Source: Fidelibacterota bacterium 46_43 (lineage in GTDB: Bacteria > Fidelibacterota > Fidelibacteria > Fidelibacterales > Fidelibacteraceae). From it: DNA of 6,571 bases. The notes under the pieces were generated by a model that had not been told where the DNA came from, searched no databases, and saw only the letters and a program-made list of their open reading frames with translations. This document shows positions 4,901 through 6,571 of this stretch, one piece after another (the stretch's first letter is position 1; every line of letters begins with the position of its first letter). Both the position numbers and the translations under genes were made by a program. The DNA lies in NCBI GenBank assembly GCA_001509335.1, contig LGGY01000180.1:1-6571 (forward strand). Direction: 5' to 3'.

Positions 4901-6571
4901 GAACCAGGGGTATTCAACGTCCGAGACTTCCCAGATTTCCACTTTTTCACTGGTTCCGGTTACATTTCCACCGGCTAAACCAACAAATTTCTCTCCGGAT
5001 GTTGTTTCAAGATAATCAATATGATGGAAAGAACTTGAAACAAGACTTCCCGGAAGAGTAGCAAGAACAGTTCCGGTTGCATTTATCCAGGTTGGATTTG
5101 TACCGGCACCATTTACCCATAAAGTACCATCTCCAACAGGAGCGATACCACCACGGGCCAATCCGGCAGCAACAGGTATATCCGTTCCACTTGTGAACGT
5201 AAGGCCATCTGTTGTTGTAAAAACTTCAACAACGGTATTTCCACCACCGCTGGCATACAGAATTGTTCCTGCACCGGAGCCTTCGGCAGCAAATGAATCA
5301 CCGGTACGGCTATTCACATCACCTTCGAAAGCTACTGTAGGAACAGCTGCTTCATTTTCCCAGCGATAGATTTTGAAACCTGTGGTTCCTGTAACCAGAT
5401 TAGCGGCATAAATGACACCATCTTCTGCAACAGCAACATCATTGATTGGAAAAGTACCGCCTGTAACACCGGTCATATCCAGTTTACCCAGAGAATCACC
5501 GGTAAAAGCATCCAGAATATAAATATTGGGTCCACCGGTTCTGCTGGGAACATAGACTTTGGCTTCATCAGTTGTCATAACAAAACCCAAACCACGAGTA
5601 TTGTTGTCATTCTGGAAAAATGAATAACCACCGGCACCTGCTTCCCACCATGTAAACAGGACTTCAGGATCAGGATATACAGGAGGAACAAAAGGATGGG
5701 TTCCCAGATATCTGAATGTATCTTTGTCGTAAACTTTCCATTCAGAATCAGCAGTATTGGTTCCGGCTGATGATGCCCAGTCTGTATTACCGGTTAAAAC
5801 TTCATCCTTACGAATCAGAGTGTGATCCTGAGTTGCATTTGTTACACCGGCAACATCCCAGGCAGTACCCGGATCAAACAGATATGTTCCGATAACATCA
5901 ATCAGAACACCATCATGGAATAAACCAATAGCATCATCACCATTAAAATAGGTAACAGAACTTGTAGTATCAGCCACATCCAGGATAGCACTGACAGCAG
6001 ATGAATTGGCAATGACATAAACTTCGCCTGCCGGTAAAATACCATTCATCACAAGTGTATTGCCCCAGGCACCACCATTGGATCCGAGTTTAACCGTGAA
6101 ATCACTCAGATCAATATCTTCACCTGTTCCATTATAAATTTCCAGCGCTTTGTTATTACTGGATCCTTCAATGTATTCAGAGAAGAAAACGGCCGGGGGA
6201 AGGTATTCAATACCAGCAGCAATCGCTGTTGTTCCTGAGCCTGTATTGGCAAGATAGATCTCATCCAGTCCGTCGCCATCCAGGTCACCGGCATAATACA
6301 TACCTAAAGCACCACTAAAGTGAGGTGATGTATAAGCTTTTCTGGTTTCCCAGCTTTCCGGCAATGTTGGATCACCACCGTTATGCTCAACAACTAATAT
6401 GGAAGAACCGCCATTTGTTGAGTAAATGTTCATCATCCCATTGCCATCCAGGTCGCCAATCGCAGTACACATACCGCCTGAGCCCCCATTGGGACGGAGT
6501 TCATGAACATCATCAGTTGTCATATCTGCCAATTCCTTGCCAACAGGGCAGGTAATGGCATAGAGAGCACC
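1949..6571 (-). CDS. Large secreted multidomain T9SS cargo protein, 5' end missing
   Basis: The frame stays open to base 6571, so 1540 C-terminal residues are visible and the signal peptide and true start lie beyond the right edge. A TTG at 6532 is an in-frame leucine, not a convincing start. Domains, numbered from the first visible codon: FG-GAP/VCBS-type repeats with DLDGNG and DLDGDG (about 35-111); lamin-tail domain (126-291); propeller-like region (303-608); jelly-roll (611-750); OB-fold (751-941); Fn3-like (943-1060); SbsA/Ig-like (1061-1165); second jelly-roll (1168-1340); glycogen-binding-like E-set (1341-1446); T9SS sorting domain (1450-1540). The sorting domain implies export by the type IX system and cell-surface attachment or release. 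No catalytic domain is evident; the missing N-terminus could hold one. Carbohydrate or surface binding is inferred from the accessory domains. TAA at 1949-1951 lies 22 bases from the shared terminator. Confidence 0.9.
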   Translation of the reverse strand, partial: GALYAITCPVGKELADMTTDDVHELRPNGGSGGMCTAIGDLDGNGMMNIYSTNGGSSILVVEHNGGDPTLPESWETRKAYTSPHFSGALGMYYAGDLDGDGLDEIYLANTGSGTTAIAAGIEYLPPAVFFSEYIEGSSNNKALEIYNGTGEDIDLSDFTVKLGSNGGAWGNTLVMNGILPAGEVYVIANSSAVSAILDVADTTSSVTYFNGDDAIGLFHDGVLIDVIGTYLFDPGTAWDVAGVTNATQDHTLIRKDEVLTGNTDWASSAGTNTADSEWKVYDKDTFRYLGTHPFVPPVYPDPEVLFTWWEAGAGGYSFFQNDNNTRGLGFVMTTDEAKVYVPSRTGGPNIYILDAFTGDSLGKLDMTGVTGGTFPINDVAVAEDGVIYAANLVTGTTGFKIYRWENEAAVPTVAFEGDVNSRTGDSFAAEGSGAGTILYASGGGNTVVEVFTTTDGLTFTSGTDIPVAAGLARGGIAPVGDGTLWVNGAGTNPTWINATGTVLATLPGSLVSSSFHHIDYLETTSGEKFVGLAGGNVTGTSEKVEIWEVSDVEYPWFWGYGMLTGTWNVNGNGTGGAELFERPDGSLNVVQLVTNNGIATYSVNNTPPALFDIFEDFADDSDIANWRSDNSGWTARSHVDGMMLLSDGGWTFDARRDVEAEANTFFKATATVKTIGSFSQYDNQYLYFGVDGLGGDQVYQTSCVSDDDFTTFTVIGYAVNTSGTLFIAGQGGSGADTVYVDSYTFTNDFVPELDQISTIAEAKAIPDGQMAATKGVVTCTTIGAPIFMQDENAGIALYDWDFINDGIVKEGDEILVIGTRSTYRGLVQIQNTDDNYIVLSENNPVEPILITVPDLDSRQYQGMLVMIADVDTVPGFTWPEEGSDATITLMDADSNEFALRIDKDGNIDGSPEPNQWPLDLIGVVGEYDVPQIMPRYREDFIDNQPPAPFFVLNPVDGDTITSLDDPAFVDVTIDGKTVKTLFLNWTEATDTDAGDTVTYEIMISPDVSEEAMVTTDTLYYLPIPEDRPWDMNGTYDMYVQAVDLLGNTTSSDTVTVTFEFKAPPEVKFADVVLVDGVPAYYAEFNMPIVMDITNYKLIDWDTETAIDPATMDSIAPNAIMLNATLAEDHYVSLAYSGVVAADDDAAEPMTISDTTDANEVLIPFSENHPEDTEHIIETFEANTGTFWAPTGSGSTYGILTTSTFAVSDEEAFRGEKSGKLTLLDDPDKEGGWYVRLYHQLQYTARADAKLMLMVKGTNANVDIRLSIKDTGYEQGPWKTVTLAENDWQIVTFDLLNDEAEGWITGNGKVEGKTVQIEAIHMRCSEDADVTLYLDEFMERRLIDVSFNVNMKKYAEAGDFSIENDFVDVAGTFNNWEGTVMNDPNADTIYTAVIPLKQFSTHEFKFRINGNWDTSEFPGGGPNRVYTVGDSANNVVTYWYNNEVYVSIVDNLIPDVYELGQNYPNPFNPMTTIPLALPEAGLVKLVLYDISGRMVKEIYSGELNAGYHDFNFHIGNLASGIYIYRVKVNDYQKAHKMTILK
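1952..2224 (-). other. T9SS type A C-terminal sorting domain
   Basis: The C-terminus reads YELGQNYPNPFNPMTTI, then VKLVLYDISGRMVKEI and ASGIYIYRVKV, ending in KMTILK. This is the conserved Por-type sorting domain (FlgD-Ig-like fold) recognised by the type IX secretion system of FCB bacteria. The usual S/T after NPFNP is replaced by M, a mild variant. It predicts that the protein is moved across the outer membrane and often has the domain removed by the sortase PorU. It is the strongest lineage marker in the window. Confidence 0.93.
2234..2551 (-). other. Glycogen/starch-binding-like E-set domain
   Basis: The segment starts with VSFNVNMKKYAE and includes DVAGTFNNWEG, HEFKFRINGNW and PGGGPNRVYTV. 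This is the hallmark pattern of the CBM20/CBM48-like early-set domain that sits just before T9SS sorting domains in many FCB proteins. The aromatic residues W1375 and W1411 (numbered from the first visible codon) are candidates for sugar stacking. Binding to alpha-glucans is known for related modules and inferred here. Confidence 0.75.
2552..3070 (-). other. Jelly-roll, carbohydrate-binding-like domain 2
   Basis: The segment begins with HIIETFEANTGTFW and contains EAFRGEKSGKLTL and GGWYVRLYHQL, then closes with DVTLYLDEFMERR. This pattern of an acidic opening, a central GxxSxxL strand and a final xLYLDEF strand is common in CBM-like jelly-rolls of exported glycan-active proteins. The ligand is unknown. 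It precedes the starch/glycogen-binding-like module directly. Confidence 0.55.
3077..3745 (-). other. Fn3-like plus SbsA/Ig-like beta-sandwich pair
   Basis: The first half contains LFLNWTEATDTDAGDTVTYE followed by YDMYVQAVDLLGN, the typical strands B-C and F-G of a fibronectin type III fold. The second half, from APPEVKFADVVL, contains AEFNMPIVMDITNYKL and ends near the acidic linker before 3077. It resembles bacterial SbsA Ig-like modules in which a -PI-...NY-L pattern recurs. Both are structural spacers; the boundary at about 3391 is approximate. Confidence 0.55.
3749..4321 (-). other. OB-fold domain (DUF5689/YhcR-like)
   Basis: The stretch runs from STIAEAKAIPDGQMAATKG through GAPIFMQDENAGIALYD and VKEGDEILVIGTRSTYRG to LIGVVGEYDVPQIMPRYREDF. 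This is the recognisable outline of OB-fold domains found in Bacteroidetes-type surface proteins and in YhcR-like extracellular nucleases. The combination with a lamin-tail domain upstream recurs in secreted nuclease architectures. No nuclease active-site domain is visible in this window. Confidence 0.65.
4322..4741 (-). other. Jelly-roll, carbohydrate-binding-like domain 1
   Basis: The segment starts with an acidic IFEDFADDSDIANW motif and ends with ADTVYVDSYTF, a last strand typical of beta-jelly-roll CBM-like modules in exported proteins. The middle contains alternating aromatic strands. Sugar binding is inference, and the specificity cannot be read from the sequence. A second module with a similar opening and closing pattern occurs further toward the C-terminus (2552-3070). 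Confidence 0.5.
4748..5665 (-). other. Probable beta-propeller region
   Basis: About 306 residues of repeating short beta-strand patterns suggest a propeller. Examples are KVYVPSRTGGPNIYILDAFTGDS, VAVAEDGVIYAANL, TILYASGGGNTVVEVF and APVGDGTLWVNGAG (longer runs shortened in sense; the key shared features are an aspartate-glycine turn followed by an aliphatic-tyrosine-aliphatic strand). No specific family signature or catalytic residues can be named from sequence alone. Other beta-rich folds cannot be excluded. Confidence 0.5.
5699..6196 (-). other. Lamin-tail domain (LTD)
   Basis: The segment opens with FFSEYIEGSSNNKALEIYN and continues through DLSDFTVKL, AGEVYVIANSSA, TYFNGDDAIGLFHDG and VIDVIG-like strands to a closing WKVYDKDTFRYLGTH. 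This is the standard pattern of bacterial secreted lamin-tail domains, an Ig-like fold often joined to extracellular nucleases or other exported enzymes. It is non-catalytic and usually acts as a binding or anchoring module. The start is placed after the linker LPPA and the end just before the proline-rich linker VPPVYPDPE. Confidence 0.85.
6239..6469 (-). other. FG-GAP/VCBS-type repeats
   Basis: Two copies of a repeat ending in an aspartate-rich calcium-loop motif are visible: IGDLDGNGMMNIY and AGDLDGDGLDEIY, about 57 residues apart. The residues GALYAIT at the extreme right edge may be the tail of a further copy. Such repeats normally build seven-bladed integrin-alpha-like propellers, so more copies are expected upstream, beyond the window. 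The D-x-D-G-x-G spacing is seen directly; calcium binding is known for the family and inferred here. Confidence 0.75.

Noticed and set aside
6530..6532. TTG as the start codon of the large minus-strand protein
   Set aside because: The same frame stays open for 13 further codons to the window edge (reading GALYAITCPVGKE), no signal peptide follows, and the FG-GAP repeats are cut; the true start is outside.

Overview
The window looks like chromosomal DNA from a bacterium of the Fibrobacteres-Chlorobi-Bacteroidetes (FCB) superphylum or a neighbouring candidate phylum such as Marinimicrobia, Calditrichaeota or Ignavibacteria. The main evidence is the C-terminus of the large minus-strand protein. 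It carries a type IX secretion (Por) sorting domain with the QNYPNPFNP signature, which is characteristic of those lineages. GC content is in the mid-40s percent by eye across the two large genes and clearly lower, about a third, between them. The assignment to a phylum is inference; no rRNA or other marker is present.

Layout: bases 1-1329 (+) hold the 3' part of a dihydrolipoyl dehydrogenase gene, cut by the left edge. Bases 1463-1816 (+) hold a complete 117-residue four-helix-bundle protein of the S23/IVS family. It sits in AT-rich DNA bounded by imperfect inverted repeats (about 1328-1361 and 1854-1892). Bases 1898-1926 form a strong, nearly symmetrical bidirectional terminator. Bases 1949-6571 (-) hold the 3' part of a very large secreted multidomain protein, cut by the right edge. 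Its visible order is FG-GAP/VCBS-type repeats, a lamin-tail domain, a probable beta-propeller, a jelly-roll, an OB-fold, an Fn3-like domain, an SbsA/Ig-like domain, a second jelly-roll, a glycogen/starch-binding-like E-set domain and the T9SS sorting domain.

The two large genes converge and have no obvious functional link: one is a cytoplasmic redox enzyme, the other an exported surface or extracellular protein. The most interesting part is the roughly 565-bp island between them. It starts inside the lpd stop codon and ends against the A-tract of the terminator, as if a compact inverted-repeat cassette with an S23-family gene had been inserted between lpd and its terminator. The layout resembles the intervening sequences found inside 23S rRNA genes of some bacteria, where complementary ends enclose an S23 ORF, but here it is in an intergenic position. 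No recognised transposase, CRISPR array, tRNA or rRNA is visible.
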